Below are positions 35,186 to 45,383 of a DNA stretch of 52,415 bases, in pieces. Position 1 is the first letter of the stretch, and every line of letters starts with the position of its first letter. The position numbers and the translations under genes are program-made. Source of the stretch: Bacillota bacterium (GTDB taxonomy: Bacteria > Bacillota > Clostridia > Peptostreptococcales > Anaerovoracaceae). The stretch lies in the NCBI GenBank assembly GCA_017459895.1, contig JAFUCA010000011.1, positions 1 through 52,415 of the forward strand, read 5' to 3'. A model generated the notes under the pieces. The model was given only the letters and a program-made list of their open reading frames with translations, ran no database searches and was not told the DNA's origin.

Positions 35186-35427
35186 GGAGTTTCACGAAAA
35201 GCTGTTTTTGCTGAAATGTGAGACATTTTTCCCACAGCTGAGTAAATCCGGCCTTTCGTGAAACTCCTTTGGGGATTCGGACGCCGCGAATCGTCTGATA
35301 TTCTCATAAAATTAACGATTCGATAAAATTTGAGAATTTGAACAGCGGATAGTCTCACAAAAGATGAGCGTTGCGTCAAAATGAGAAAAAGTTCCCATAT
35401 TCAGAGCAGATCCTATTTTTGTGAGAC
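35186..35427. repeat. Two nested palindromes with GTGAGAC/GAAACTC words
   Basis: GGAGTTTCACGAAA (35186-35199) pairs perfectly with TTTCGTGAAACTCC (35254-35267), with AGCTGT/ACAGCT (35200, 35234) nested inside. GTCTCACAAAA (35352-35362) pairs perfectly with TTTTGTGAGAC (35417-35427). GTGAGAC also occurs at 35218, and GAAACTC-type words recur at 35448 and 35456. The gap 35120-35524 has no gene. The two hairpins lie between divergently read genes (proC start and the activator end). Confidence 0.7.
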
Positions 35428-35524
35428 CCCGTGCGCTTGAAACTCCGTGCGGCGTGAAACTCGTGAGGCGCGAACCCCGCGCGCCGCAACCCCGCGCCGT
35501 TAACCCCTCCGGATGTTCCCCTGT

Positions 35525-37627
35525 CTAACGATACTGCTCGTAATCGATCCCGAACTGCTCCAGCCGCCGGTACATGGTGCGGCGGCTCATGCCCAGGGCC
35601 TTGCCGGCCTGGGTCACATTGCCCGCGGCCTCCTCCAGCGCCGCAATGATCTCTTCACGGGTGCTGCGGATCCCGGGCTTGGGCGGCTGGGGAGCTGCGT
35701 CAGGATAGGCCGGCATCCCATAGAAACGTTCGCCTCCGGCAGGAAAGACGGGCGAAGCGGCCTGCGCGGCAGGAATGGCCTGGGGAAAAGCCTGGCCCGC
35801 CGGAGGGATCTGACCGGAAGTCTCATAGCGCAGCAGCTCCGAGGGCAGGTCTTCCGCCTGGATCGTGTTCTGCTCGCAGATATTGATGGCCCTCTCTATG
35901 GTATTCTCCAGCTGACGCACATTGCCGGGCCAGGGATACCGCTCCATGATCTCCATGGCCTGGGGGGTGATCTGGATCTTCCGGCCGGAGCCGTAGACTT
36001 CTATGAAGTATTCCGTCAGAAGACGGACGTCTCCGGCGCGGTTGCGCAGGGGCGGGACCTCGATGGTCATGACGTTCAGACGGTAATACAGGTCCTCTCG
36101 GAAGGATTTCTCCGCAACGGCCTGGTGCAGGTCCTTATTGGTGGCGGCGATGACCCGGACATTGATAGACTTAGGATACTTGCCGCCGATCCGGACCACT
36201 TCCCGGTCCTGGATCACCCGCAGCAGAGAGGCCTGTACATCCAGAGGCATATCGCCGATCTCGTCCAGGAAGATCGTACCGCCGTCCGCCAGCTCAAACT
36301 TGCCCGGGTTGCCGTCCTTATTGGCGCCGGTGAAGGCGCCCTTTTCATAGCCGAAGAGTTCACTCTCTACCAGGTTCCGGGGCAGCGAGGCGCAGTTGAC
36401 CGCCACGAAGGGGCCGGAGGCGAAGCTGCTGCCCTGATGGATGGCCTGTGCCAGAAGTTCCTTGCCGGTACCGCTTTCCCCCAGGATCAGGATATTGGAA
36501 TCGCTGGCGGCGGACTTGCGGCAGGTATCGGTCAGTCGCTGGGTGGCCTCCGAGGTGCCGATGATGGAATCGAAGGTGTATCTGGCCCGGAAGCCGCTGA
36601 CGCTGCCCGCCAGCTTATTGATCCGGCTGGATTCATTGAGCCTCAGGATGATGCTTCCTCTTAAGCCCGAGGTGTCCCGGACCGACTGGGTGCTGATGTG
36701 GAAGCGTTTCGGCGGCTGCAGGGAGCCGACTCTGGAAATGCTGGCTTCCTTATTATACTGCTCCCGGCTGATCACCGACATGTTGTCTTCCAGGGTGTGC
36801 CGGCCGTCGATGGAGATGAGGTCGAACAGATTCCGGCCCAGGATGTTCTCAAACCGCAGATCCAGCATATTCAGCGCCACGTCGTTGACCTGAATGACCC
36901 GGCCGGCATTGTTCAGCAGGATGATGCCTGAGGTCATGGACTGGATGATGCTGTTGCGCTGGGCGCTGATCAGTTCGATGTCTTCATAGGCCTTGCGGAT
37001 GGACAGTTCCTTGGTGATGCCGTCGGCAGCGCTGATGACCATGCCCAGGGTGTGGGGGTGGACATCAGCGGACCGGCCGGTCAGATTCAGACAGCCGGCG
37101 ATGTCCCCGTTGTTGTTGAAGAAGGGAGCTCCGGAGCAGACGTAGCTTTTATGGGGCAGGAGGTAATGTTCCTCGCCCCAGATCTGGACCGGCTTGCGCA
37201 TGGCCAGACAGGTACCGATCCCGTTGGTACCCACGGCGGATTCCCGGCGGTTGGCCCCGGCCACCATTAGAGAGTGGACCTTCACGTGATCCACAATTTC
37301 CGGATCTCCCAGCAGATCCAGCAGGTAGCCCTCCTTGTCGCAGAAGAGAATATAGAAACCGGAGTTCTTGACCACAGAGTAGAGCCGTTCCATGTAGGGA
37401 CGGACCACATCGATCAGATCCATATTCGCGTTGATGCGGATGTTCAGCTCCTCCGGGGACAGGATCCTCCGCATGGGTTCATAGGGATTGACTCCGGCAT
37501 CCCGGGATCGTTTCCAGGAATCCAGGATTTCAGGACGGACGACAGAATAGTCGGCCTCTTCGCCCCGGATGAAATGCAGCCACAGATCGTGGAGCGCCTC
37601 CTGATAATTCTTCGTGTATTCTTTCAT
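35525..37627 (-). CDS. AcoR-like sigma-54-dependent activator of the aco operon
   Basis: 700 residues. The N-terminus ([41 protein letters not shown]) and GAF-type domain (~65-215) match AcoR, followed by a PAS-like part (~225-330). The AAA+ core has GESGTGKE (~385), [11 protein letters not shown] (~430) and [13 protein letters not shown] (~450). The C-terminal Fis HTH is [31 protein letters not shown] precedes the start. It is divergent from acoA, with a sigma-54 promoter and repeated TGRCAC half-sites between, so it is the expected acetoin-responsive activator. It is a paralogue of the protein at 22452. Confidence 0.92.
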   Translation of the reverse strand: MKEYTKNYQEALHDLWLHFIRGEEADYSVVRPEILDSWKRSRDAGVNPYEPMRRILSPEELNIRINANMDLIDVVRPYMERLYSVVKNSGFYILFCDKEGYLLDLLGDPEIVDHVKVHSLMVAGANRRESAVGTNGIGTCLAMRKPVQIWGEEHYLLPHKSYVCSGAPFFNNNGDIAGCLNLTGRSADVHPHTLGMVISAADGITKELSIRKAYEDIELISAQRNSIIQSMTSGIILLNNAGRVIQVNDVALNMLDLRFENILGRNLFDLISIDGRHTLEDNMSVISREQYNKEASISRVGSLQPPKRFHISTQSVRDTSGLRGSIILRLNESSRINKLAGSVSGFRARYTFDSIIGTSEATQRLTDTCRKSAASDSNILILGESGTGKELLAQAIHQGSSFASGPFVAVNCASLPRNLVESELFGYEKGAFTGANKDGNPGKFELADGGTIFLDEIGDMPLDVQASLLRVIQDREVVRIGGKYPKSINVRVIAATNKDLHQAVAEKSFREDLYYRLNVMTIEVPPLRNRAGDVRLLTEYFIEVYGSGRKIQITPQAMEIMERYPWPGNVRQLENTIERAINICEQNTIQAEDLPSELLRYETSGQIPPAGQAFPQAIPAAQAASPVFPAGGERFYGMPAYPDAAPQPPKPGIRSTREEIIAALEEAAGNVTQAGKALGMSRRTMYRRLEQFGIDYEQYR

Positions 37628-37744
37628 GCGCTTTCACCCCTCTGAAGTGTCAGTTCGTACCTTCCGCCTACATTATATAAAGAACTGGCACACTTGTAAA
37701 CCGGCGGCGGCACAGGCTGCGAGGCCGAAAAGGGGAAATCAAAC

Positions 37745-37804
37745 AGTGCCAGCAGCAGAATGACACGGGCCGGCACATCGAATGGCACGTGTCAGGATGT
37801 GCCA
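37745..37804. promoter_or_regulatory. Enhancer half-site cluster upstream of acoA
   Basis: AGTGCCA (37745), TGACAC (37761), GGCACAT (37772), TGGCACGTGTCA (37783-37794, nearly palindromic) and TGTGCCA (37798) are repeats of one half-site, TGRCAC. They lie about 130-190 bases upstream of the -24 box. The gap 37628-38004 holds only these, the sigma-54 promoter and one GCAAAGGCTG word at 37848. Confidence 0.55.
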
Positions 37805-37929
37805 AAATAAGAGCATATCAAACGGGATCCGCTACAGAACAGAAATCCAGCCTTTGCGAGAAAAAATAAACATTGAAATTCCAACATTTTCGGTCGTAAT
37901 CAAGGAAGTTTTCTGAATGTGACACACAC

Positions 37930-37946
37930 TTGGCACCACCCTTGCT
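37930..37946 (+). promoter_or_regulatory. Sigma-54 promoter of the acoABCL operon
   Basis: TTGGCACCACCCTTGCT contains GG (37932-37933), 10 bases, GC (37944-37945), a match to the -24/-12 consensus. It lies about 60 bases before the acoA start. Confidence 0.92.
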
Positions 37947-38004
37947 CTAAATAAGGGCGTCAAACAAAAAAAGAAAACGCAAATGATTTTCAGGAGGTTT
38001 GCTG

Positions 38005-38982
38005 ATGAACGTCAAAGGTTACGAAAAAGAACAGTTACTGGGTTTCTACGAAACCATGTTCCGGATCAGAAGATTCGAGGAAGAAACATTTGAATTTTAC
38101 AAGAAAGGTATGATGGCCGGCCTGGCACACCTGTACATGGGTGAGGAAGCCATCGCCACCGGCGTATGCGCGGCGCTGAGAGAGGATGACTACATCGGTT
38201 CCACCCACAGAGGACACGGACACCTGGTCGCCAGAGGCGCGGACACCGACCGCATGATGGCTGAGATCCTGGGCAAGGAGACCGGATACTCCCACGGCAA
38301 GGGCGGCTCCATGCACATCATGGCCATGGACAAGGGAATTCTGGGAGCCAACGGCATCGTCGGCGGCGAGATTCCCATCACGACCGGCGCGGCATACACC
38401 ATCAAGTACAAGGGCACTGATCAGGTCGCCGTTTCCTTCATGGGAGACTCCTCCACCAACGAGGGAACTTTCCACGAAAGCATCAACATGGCGGCTGCAT
38501 GGGATCTGCCCTGCGTTTACATCATTGAGAACAACCTGTACGGCATCACCGTCGATATCAGAGACGTCACCAAGACACCGGACCTGGCGGTCAGAGCGCT
38601 GGCCTACGATATCCCGGGCGTAGTGGTAGACGGAATGGATCCGGTGGCCGTTTATGAAGCGGCGGTCGAGGCGGTTGCCAGAGCCAGAAGAGGCGAAGGC
38701 CCGACGCTGATCGAGTGCAAGACCTACAGATGGCAGGGTCACCACGTCGGAGATCCGGCCAACTACAGACAGAGAAGAAGCCTGACGGAGAAGGAAGACT
38801 GGATGAAGAGGGATCCGATCCCGGCACTGAAGGCAGCCGTTCTGGAAGAGGGCATAGCTACAGAGGAAGAATTCGCAGCCATTGAGACCGCGGTCGAGGA
38901 AGAGATCCAGGCGGCCGTCAAGTTCGCGGCGGACAGCCCGTATCCGGATGCGGAAGAAGCTTACACCGACGTCCTTGCATAA
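38005..38982 (+). CDS. Acetoin dehydrogenase-type E1 alpha subunit
   Basis: 325 residues, thiamine-diphosphate-dependent. The diphosphate-binding motif GDSSTNEGTFHESINMAAAWDLP ... ENN (~148-178) is complete, and GKGGSMHIM (~95) and HRGHGH (~70) line the active site. Paired with the beta subunit it cleaves acetoin (or decarboxylates a 2-oxo acid) and passes the acyl group to E2. ATG 38005 is chosen because AGGAGG (37992-37997) is seven bases upstream. First gene of the sigma-54-controlled operon, beside an AcoR-like gene, which favours acetoin over pyruvate. Confidence 0.9.
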   Translation: MNVKGYEKEQLLGFYETMFRIRRFEEETFEFYKKGMMAGLAHLYMGEEAIATGVCAALREDDYIGSTHRGHGHLVARGADTDRMMAEILGKETGYSHGKGGSMHIMAMDKGILGANGIVGGEIPITTGAAYTIKYKGTDQVAVSFMGDSSTNEGTFHESINMAAAWDLPCVYIIENNLYGITVDIRDVTKTPDLAVRALAYDIPGVVVDGMDPVAVYEAAVEAVARARRGEGPTLIECKTYRWQGHHVGDPANYRQRRSLTEKEDWMKRDPIPALKAAVLEEGIATEEEFAAIETAVEEEIQAAVKFAADSPYPDAEEAYTDVLA

Positions 38983-39018
38983 GCGGAACTGAGATCAGAA
39001 AGAAAGAGGTTGAATATC

Positions 39019-39993
39019 ATGAGAAATATCAAATATGCAGATCTGATTTGTGAAACACTGGACCAGGAACTGGCCAGAGATGAAAATATCGTTATGCTGG
39101 GCGAAGACATCGGCTTCGACGGGGGCAACTTCAAGTGCACCGTGGGTCTGATGGAGAAGTACGGCGATCTGAGAGTCAAGGATACTCCGATCTCCGAGCA
39201 GGGCTTCGTCGGCATGGGCGTCGGCATGGCGCTGACGGGACTGCGTCCGGTCATCGAGCTGATGTTCTCGGACTTCCTGCTGGTGGCTGCGGACCAGGTA
39301 GTCAACCAGATGGCGAAGATTCGCTATATGTCCGGCGGACAGTGCAACGTTCCGATGACGATCCGCTGCCCCATCGGCGCAGGCAGATCCTCCGCAGCAC
39401 AGCACTCCCAGTCCATGCAGGCCCTGGTTGCTCACTTCCCGGGCATGAAGGTCGTCGTTCCTTCCAACGCGCAGGAAGCGGCGGGACTGCTGAAGACCGC
39501 TATCCGGGACGATGACCCGGTGGTCTTCTTTGAGCACAAGATGGAATACAACAAGAAGTTTGATGTGGACGATGAGATCGAGCCCATCCCCTTCGGCAAG
39601 GCCCGCATCGCCAGAGAAGGGAGTGACATCACCATCGTCGCCACCTCCTCCATGGTCATGAAGAGCGAAGCCGCCGCTGAGAAGCTGGCGAAGGAAGGCA
39701 TCGACTGCGAGGTCATCGATCTGCGTACCATCGTTCCGATGGATACAGAGACCATCATCGAATCCGTCAAGAAGACCGGCAAGCTGATCGTGGTTGACGA
39801 AGCGCACGAAGTCTGCGGCATCGGCGCAGAGGTCGCGGCTGCCGTAGCGGACGATGTGTTCTACTACCTGGACGCTCCCATCGGCCGGATCGGCAACCCG
39901 CAGACACCGCTGCCCTTCAGCCCGGCGCTGGAGTTCCCGCTGATCCCGTCCGAGGAGAAGGTCATCGCGAAGGTCAAGACCTACTTCGAGTAA
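39019..39993 (+). CDS. Acetoin dehydrogenase-type E1 beta subunit
   Basis: 324 residues. MLGEDIGFDGGNFKCTVGLMEKYGDLRVKDTPISEQGFVGMGVGMAL (~20-70) is the conserved TPP-side region, and HSQSMQALVAHFPGMKVVVPSNAQEAAGLLK (~132-160) and LRTIVPMDTETI (~235) complete the transketolase-like fold. It forms the alpha2beta2 E1 with the preceding gene, 36 bases away. ATG 39019 is used; AGAGG lies about ten bases upstream. Codon use is strongly biased to C/G-ending codons, as in the rest of the operon, which suggests high expression. Confidence 0.9.
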   Translation: MRNIKYADLICETLDQELARDENIVMLGEDIGFDGGNFKCTVGLMEKYGDLRVKDTPISEQGFVGMGVGMALTGLRPVIELMFSDFLLVAADQVVNQMAKIRYMSGGQCNVPMTIRCPIGAGRSSAAQHSQSMQALVAHFPGMKVVVPSNAQEAAGLLKTAIRDDDPVVFFEHKMEYNKKFDVDDEIEPIPFGKARIAREGSDITIVATSSMVMKSEAAAEKLAKEGIDCEVIDLRTIVPMDTETIIESVKKTGKLIVVDEAHEVCGIGAEVAAAVADDVFYYLDAPIGRIGNPQTPLPFSPALEFPLIPSEEKVIAKVKTYFE

Positions 39994-40027
39994 TCAGTGC
40001 ATCGCTTTGTAGTCAAGGAGGAACAAC

Positions 40028-41467
<1,440 letters not shown>

Positions 41468-41494
41468 GGGTCAGATCAAGGAGGAATATCAATT

Positions 41495-43249
41495 ATGGCA
41501 GAGATCATTATCATGCCGAAGCTCGGTTTCAATATGAACGAAGGCAAACTGGTGCAGTGGTACAAGGCGGAGGGAGACTCCGTGGCCAAGGGCGAGCCGC
41601 TGTTCTCAGTGGAAACAGATAAAACCAACATGGACATCGAGGCAACTTCCGACGGCGTCGTCCGCAAGCTGTTCATCGAGGAGGGCGAGACCCTTCCGGT
41701 CACACTGCCCATCGCCATCGTCGGCGGGGCGGACGAGGACATCGCAGCGGATCTGGCGGATGCTCAGGCACAGCTGGCAGGTGCGGGCGTGGAGACAGAA
41801 GAAGCGGCTCCGGCAGCTGCGGCTCCCGCGGCGGATGCAAAGGCTGGTGCGGCAGAGGATACGGCTGCTGCGGGAAGCGCTTATGACTATGACATCGCCG
41901 TCATCGGCGGCGGCCCCGGCGGATACGTCGCGGCCATCAAGGGCGCGCAGCTGGGCAAGAAGGTCGTGATCGCTGAGAAGGAGAATTTCGGCGGCACCTG
42001 CCTGAACGTGGGCTGCATCCCGACGAAGGCGCTCCTGCGCAGCGCGGAATCCCTGAAGGAAGTCAAAGAAAGCGCGGCCTTCGGCGTCATCGATGTGGAT
42101 GTTGCCGACGCGAAGCTGGATCTGGTCAAGGTCCAGGCCAGAAAGAAAAAGGTCGTCGGACAGCTGGTGGGCGGCGTCCAGGGTCTGCTGGGCAAGAACG
42201 GCGTTGCCGTCAAGAACGGTGAAGCGGTCCTGAAGGATGCGCATACTCTGGAAGTGGGCGGCGAGACCGTCACTGCGGAGAACGTCATCATCGCTACCGG
42301 ATCCGTCTCCAAGGGTCTTCCGATCGAGATTTCCGATCAGATGAACGTGATGACCAGCACCGAGGCGCTGGATCTGGAGAAGGCTCCGGAGAGCATCGCC
42401 ATCATCGGCGGCGGCGTCATCGGCATCGAGTTCGCATACCTTCTGTCCAGCATCGGAACGCAGGTCACTGTGGTTGAGTTCCTCGACCGGATCCTGCCCA
42501 TGGTAGACGAAGAAATCACACAGCAGGTCACCGCGCATCTGCAGGAGCAGGGCGTGACCATCTATACATCCGCGAAGGTCACCGAGATCACAGCGGACGG
42601 CGTGAAGTTCGAGAAGGACGGCGCCGTGAATGAAGTGAAGGTTGAGACTGTCCTCATGTCCGTAGGCAGAGCGCCGCGGCTGGACGGCATCGATACCGAA
42701 GCGCTGGGCATCAAGACGGAGCGCGGCGCTATCGTCACCGACAGCAGACTGCAGACATCCGTGCCGGGGGTCTATGCCATCGGTGATGTCAACGGCAGGG
42801 TCATGCTGGCCCACACCGCATCCGCGGAAGGTCTGGTTGCCGTGAAGAACATCTGCGGCGAGAAGGCGGAGATGGATTACGACAAGATCCCCAGCGCCAT
42901 CTATATCCAGCCGGAGATCGCCAGCATCGGTCTGACCGAGGCTCAGGCGAAGGAAAAGTACGGCAAGGTCAATGTCGGCCGGTTCCCGATGATGGCCAAC
43001 GGCAAGGCGAAGATCCAGGGCGAGGAAAGAGGCCTGGTCAAGGTCATCGCGGAGCCGAAGTACGGTGAGATCGTCGGCGTGCATCTCTACTGTGTCCACG
43101 CGACGGATATGATCGCAGAGGCCGCGGCGGCAATGAAGCTGGAAGCGACGCCGGAAGAGATCGCAGCCACCGTGCACCCGCATCCGACCGTATCCGAGGT
43201 CGTCATGGAGGCGATGGAAGCTGTCACCGGGAAGGCGATCCACTGTTAG
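41495..43249 (+). CDS. E3 dihydrolipoamide dehydrogenase with N-terminal lipoyl domain
   Basis: 584 residues. A lipoyl domain (~1-75, ETDKTNMDI) and Ala-rich linker precede a complete E3: FAD motif DIAVIGGGPGGYVAAIKGAQLG (~131), redox pair GGTCLNVGCIPTKAL (~165-180), NAD motif IAIIGGGVIGIEFAYLLSSIG (~305) and the C-terminal HPHPTVSE with its catalytic His (~568). It reoxidises dihydrolipoamide with NAD. E3 with its own lipoyl domain is known in some Gram-positive complexes. The N-terminal region looks recently copied from the E2 gene. AGGAGG precedes the start. Confidence 0.92.
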   Translation: MAEIIIMPKLGFNMNEGKLVQWYKAEGDSVAKGEPLFSVETDKTNMDIEATSDGVVRKLFIEEGETLPVTLPIAIVGGADEDIAADLADAQAQLAGAGVETEEAAPAAAAPAADAKAGAAEDTAAAGSAYDYDIAVIGGGPGGYVAAIKGAQLGKKVVIAEKENFGGTCLNVGCIPTKALLRSAESLKEVKESAAFGVIDVDVADAKLDLVKVQARKKKVVGQLVGGVQGLLGKNGVAVKNGEAVLKDAHTLEVGGETVTAENVIIATGSVSKGLPIEISDQMNVMTSTEALDLEKAPESIAIIGGGVIGIEFAYLLSSIGTQVTVVEFLDRILPMVDEEITQQVTAHLQEQGVTIYTSAKVTEITADGVKFEKDGAVNEVKVETVLMSVGRAPRLDGIDTEALGIKTERGAIVTDSRLQTSVPGVYAIGDVNGRVMLAHTASAEGLVAVKNICGEKAEMDYDKIPSAIYIQPEIASIGLTEAQAKEKYGKVNVGRFPMMANGKAKIQGEERGLVKVIAEPKYGEIVGVHLYCVHATDMIAEAAAAMKLEATPEEIAATVHPHPTVSEVVMEAMEAVTGKAIHC

Positions 43250-43383
43250 GAAAGCAAAGAGACCGATCCCGGGGAGCGAATAAAATTTCAGACGTTTCTC
43301 TTACCAAATAACAACCTCCAGTTTGATATATCCCCGGAGATCGTCACTTTATAGCACACACCAGGAAAAGAACTCTACTTCCG

Positions 43384-43419
43384 CAGACGGGATCCGAAGG
43401 CAGCTTCGGGTCCTGTCTG
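43384..43419. terminator. 16-bp hairpin after the E3 gene
   Basis: 43384-43399 and 43404-43419 pair along the full length with two G-U pairs and a four-base loop. There is no T-run on the plus strand, so it may slow or protect mRNA ends rather than terminate. It lies 135 bases after the E3 stop and 111 before lplA; a GCAAAGGCTG word follows at 43438. Nothing else is seen in this gap. Confidence 0.45.
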
Positions 43420-43530
43420 TGTCTGAGGGGGAATCCTCAGCCTTTGCAGATCGATACCGCTTGTCCCGGACGCGACGATGGCGTATACTGAGGAAGAGAT
43501 TATCCGCATGAGGCGAAGAGAAAGGGGTAA

Positions 43531-44529
43531 ATGATGATTTATATCGAAAACAACTGCACGGATCCGTCCTATAATCTGGCTTTTGAGGAATACGTCTTCA
43601 CGAAGATGGATTACGATGAACCGGTGCTGCTGCTGTGGCAGAACGCTCCGGCGGTCATCGTCGGCAAGTACCAGAACACGCTGGAGGAGATTAACTACGA
43701 CTATATCCGGGAGCACGGGGTCAGCGTCATCCGCAGAAACACCGGCGGCGGCGCGGTCTATCACGATCTGGGGAATCTGAACTATTCTTTCGTGATCCAG
43801 GGCGTGGACAATCGGGTGGATTTCAAGACCTTTACCATTCCGGTGGTGAAGGCGCTGCAGTCCCACGGGATCCGGGCGGAGCAGACCGGGCGGAACGATA
43901 TCCTGGCGGACGGGAAGAAATTCTCCGGCAATGCCCAGCAGTTCAGCGGCGGCAAGCTCCTGCACCACGGAACTCTGATGTTCGATGTGCACATGGAGGA
44001 TGTGGCGAAGACGCTTCAGGTCAAGGAGGGAAAATTCAAGTCCAAGGCCACCAAGTCGGTCCGCAGCCGGGTGACGAATCTGAAGCCGCTGTTCGTGGAG
44101 GCCGGGGCGTCCGAGGACATGACGGTGGCGGATTTCAAGGCGCTGCTGCTGGAGTGGTTCCGCCGGGAATACGATGTGAAGGAGGTTCCTCTTACGGAGC
44201 AGCAGCAGCAGGAGGTGCTGGACCTGCAGCAAAGAAAATTCCGAACCGATGAATGGAACTTCGGCAGATCCCCGAAGGCAGATGTAGTCCGGGGCGATTT
44301 CTTCCGCTGCGGGCAGGTGGAATTTCACTTCGGCATTGAGCAGCACCGGATCCGGGAAGTGAAGATCACCGGTGACTTTTTCGCAAGCCGTGATGTGACG
44401 GAGCTGGAGCAGGCCCTGATCGGAATCCCGTATGAACACGACGCGCTGCTCCAGGTTTTGCAGGAGGCAGATCTGGCATCCTATCTGGGAGACGTGACGG
44501 CGGAGGAACTGGTCAGCGTGATCGTGTGA
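43531..44529 (+). CDS. Lipoate-protein ligase A
   Basis: 332 residues. NLAFEEYVFTKMD (~13), NAPAVIVGKYQNTLEEIN (~38-55), the lipoate-site block VIRRNTGGGAVYHDLGNLNYSF (~68-90) and NDILADGKKFSGNAQQ (~123-138, with the active Lys) are the LplA signature. The C-terminal accessory domain is present (~245-332). It attaches lipoate to the lipoyl Lys of the E2 and E3 proteins encoded just upstream, which explains its place at the end of the aco operon. AAAGGGG precedes the ATG pair at 43531/43534; either could start. Confidence 0.92.
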   Translation: MMIYIENNCTDPSYNLAFEEYVFTKMDYDEPVLLLWQNAPAVIVGKYQNTLEEINYDYIREHGVSVIRRNTGGGAVYHDLGNLNYSFVIQGVDNRVDFKTFTIPVVKALQSHGIRAEQTGRNDILADGKKFSGNAQQFSGGKLLHHGTLMFDVHMEDVAKTLQVKEGKFKSKATKSVRSRVTNLKPLFVEAGASEDMTVADFKALLLEWFRREYDVKEVPLTEQQQQEVLDLQQRKFRTDEWNFGRSPKADVVRGDFFRCGQVEFHFGIEQHRIREVKITGDFFASRDVTELEQALIGIPYEHDALLQVLQEADLASYLGDVTAEELVSVIV

Positions 44530-44575
44530 GGAATTTGCCTGATATACGCTTTTTCGGAGCGGGGGCAGGTTGCAG

Positions 44576-44605
44576 TTGACTAACGGCGCGGTGATTCAGT
44601 ATAGT
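44576..44605 (+). promoter_or_regulatory. Promoter of the FeoA leader
   Basis: TTGACT (44576-44581), 18 bases, TATAGT (44600-44605). The expected transcript start, about 44612, coincides with the first base of the closing stem of the structured leader. Confidence 0.65.
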
Positions 44606-44611
44606 GGGTGC

Positions 44612-44738
44612 AACAGAAAAGCATCCGAGATACTCAAATCTGATCAGGCCGTCAGGAGCCGGGCCCTCCGGGGCAGCGAAGTGAGCGAAACGAAGCACAT
44701 GAAGCGGGACAGGATACCGTGCAATGTGCTTTTCTGTT
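44612..44738 (+). promoter_or_regulatory. Riboswitch-like leader with terminator switch, NiCo(czcD)-like
   Basis: AACAGAAAAGCA (44612-44623) pairs perfectly with TGCTTTTCTGTT (44727-44738) as a closing stem. AAGCACAT (44693-44700) pairs with ATGTGCTT (44724-44731), followed by a T-rich tract, as a terminator. The two stems share 44727-44731, so they exclude each other. Inside are CTGATCAGGCC, GGGGCAGCG and GGGACAGG (44706-44713), which I recall as resembling the conserved blocks of NiCo/czcD metal riboswitches. The switch and placement are seen; the class is inferred. It ends 21 bases before feoA. Confidence 0.55.
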
Positions 44739-44758
44739 TATCAGGAAAGGAGCACAAG

Positions 44759-44968
44759 ATGCAGAAACTATCCCACGCCGCCGCAGGTAGCTACACCGTG
44801 AAGTGGATCTTCACCGAACCGGATCTGAAGCAGATCCTCAAGGATCTTTGTATCGAAGTCGGCAAGGAGATTACCGTGATCAGCAACTCCTTCGGACAGA
44901 TCCTGCTGCGTTCCGAAGCAGGGGCCTTCGTCATCGAGGCCGACGCCGCGCTGGGCGTTACTGTGTAG
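44759..44968 (+). CDS. FeoA-domain protein
   Basis: 69 residues, a single SH3-like FeoA domain: Gly in AAAGSYTVKWIF (~10), LKQILKDLCIEVGKEITVISNSFGQILLR (~24-50) with the L-x-x-x-G-I/V-x-x-G-like turn, and a closing FVIEADAALGVTV. FeoA normally supports FeoB iron transport, but no feoB lies in the window, so it may act elsewhere or with a distant partner. AAGGAG is seven bases upstream. The gene sits alone behind a riboswitch-like leader with its own promoter, which suggests metal-dependent control. Confidence 0.8.
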   Translation: MQKLSHAAAGSYTVKWIFTEPDLKQILKDLCIEVGKEITVISNSFGQILLRSEAGAFVIEADAALGVTV

Positions 44969-44984
44969 ATCACCAATTCGATAA

Positions 44985-45202
44985 TAACCGGGATTCCTTA
45001 TTATGCTCCGATACCACCTGTTTAATAAGGAATTTCCGATGATTCATACTTCGGACGAATCTCTCTGAAGGCACAGATTTCTTTGGATTCCTTAATAAAG
45101 GCTGTAATAAACACCATTTTAAGGAATCGAATAAGGGTCTGAAGGGAAATTCCTTAATAGCAGGGGAATTGGGCAAAGATTTAATGAATTCCGGTTATCG
45201 AG
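44985..45202. repeat. Nested inverted repeats of the ATTCCTTA word
   Basis: ATTCCTTATTA (44993-45003) pairs perfectly with TAATAAGGAAT (45023-45033), and GATTCCTTAA (45086-45095) with TTAAGGAATC (45119-45128). A fifth ATTCCTTAA lies near 45149. Outer ends AATAACCGGGATTC (from 44985) and GAATTCCGGTTATCGA (45187-45202) are themselves roughly inverted. The unit starts just after feoA and runs into the first codons of the MazG-like fragment. Confidence 0.65.
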
Positions 45203-45318
45203 ACGACACCATAAACAGGATCCGTCGGTTTACCGAGGAGAGGGACTGGGATCAGTTCCATACGCCGGCCAATCTGGCCAAATCCAGGGGCAGCGCGGCG
45301 AAGTACGATCAGCTGTAG
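45184..45318 (+). pseudogene. Truncated MazG-like nucleotide pyrophosphohydrolase
   Basis: The 44-codon frame gives DDTINRIRRFTEERDWDQFH and then TPANLAKS, the opening helix of a MazG-like NTP pyrophosphohydrolase. It then departs to RGSAAKYDQL and stops. The metal-binding E-x-x-E half and second helix pair are missing (normal length ~100-110). There is no good ribosome site, and the start lies in the palindromic element. A remnant, not a working gene. Confidence 0.6.
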
Positions 45319-45322
45319 CGCG

Positions 45323-45379
45323 AGGAGAACCCCGCAGCGTCGGGAGAAACCCGCAGCGCCAGGAGAAGCCCCCAGCGCC
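45323..45379. repeat. Three 19-bp tandem repeats
   Basis: Units at 45323-45341, 45342-45360 and 45361-45379 share GGAGAA-x-CCC-x-CAGCGYC. The array lies just past the MazG fragment and at the 3' side of the esterase gene. It probably arose by slippage. Confidence 0.7.
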
Positions 45380-45383
45380 AGCG

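Noticed and set aside
37848-37857. A sigma-54 promoter at this GCAAAGGCTG copy
   Set aside because: No GG lies 10 bases before the GC, so the -24 box is missing; the real element is at 37930.
41606-43243. A 545-codon minus-strand frame
   Set aside because: Antisense to the E3 gene; explained by its strong third-position C/G bias.
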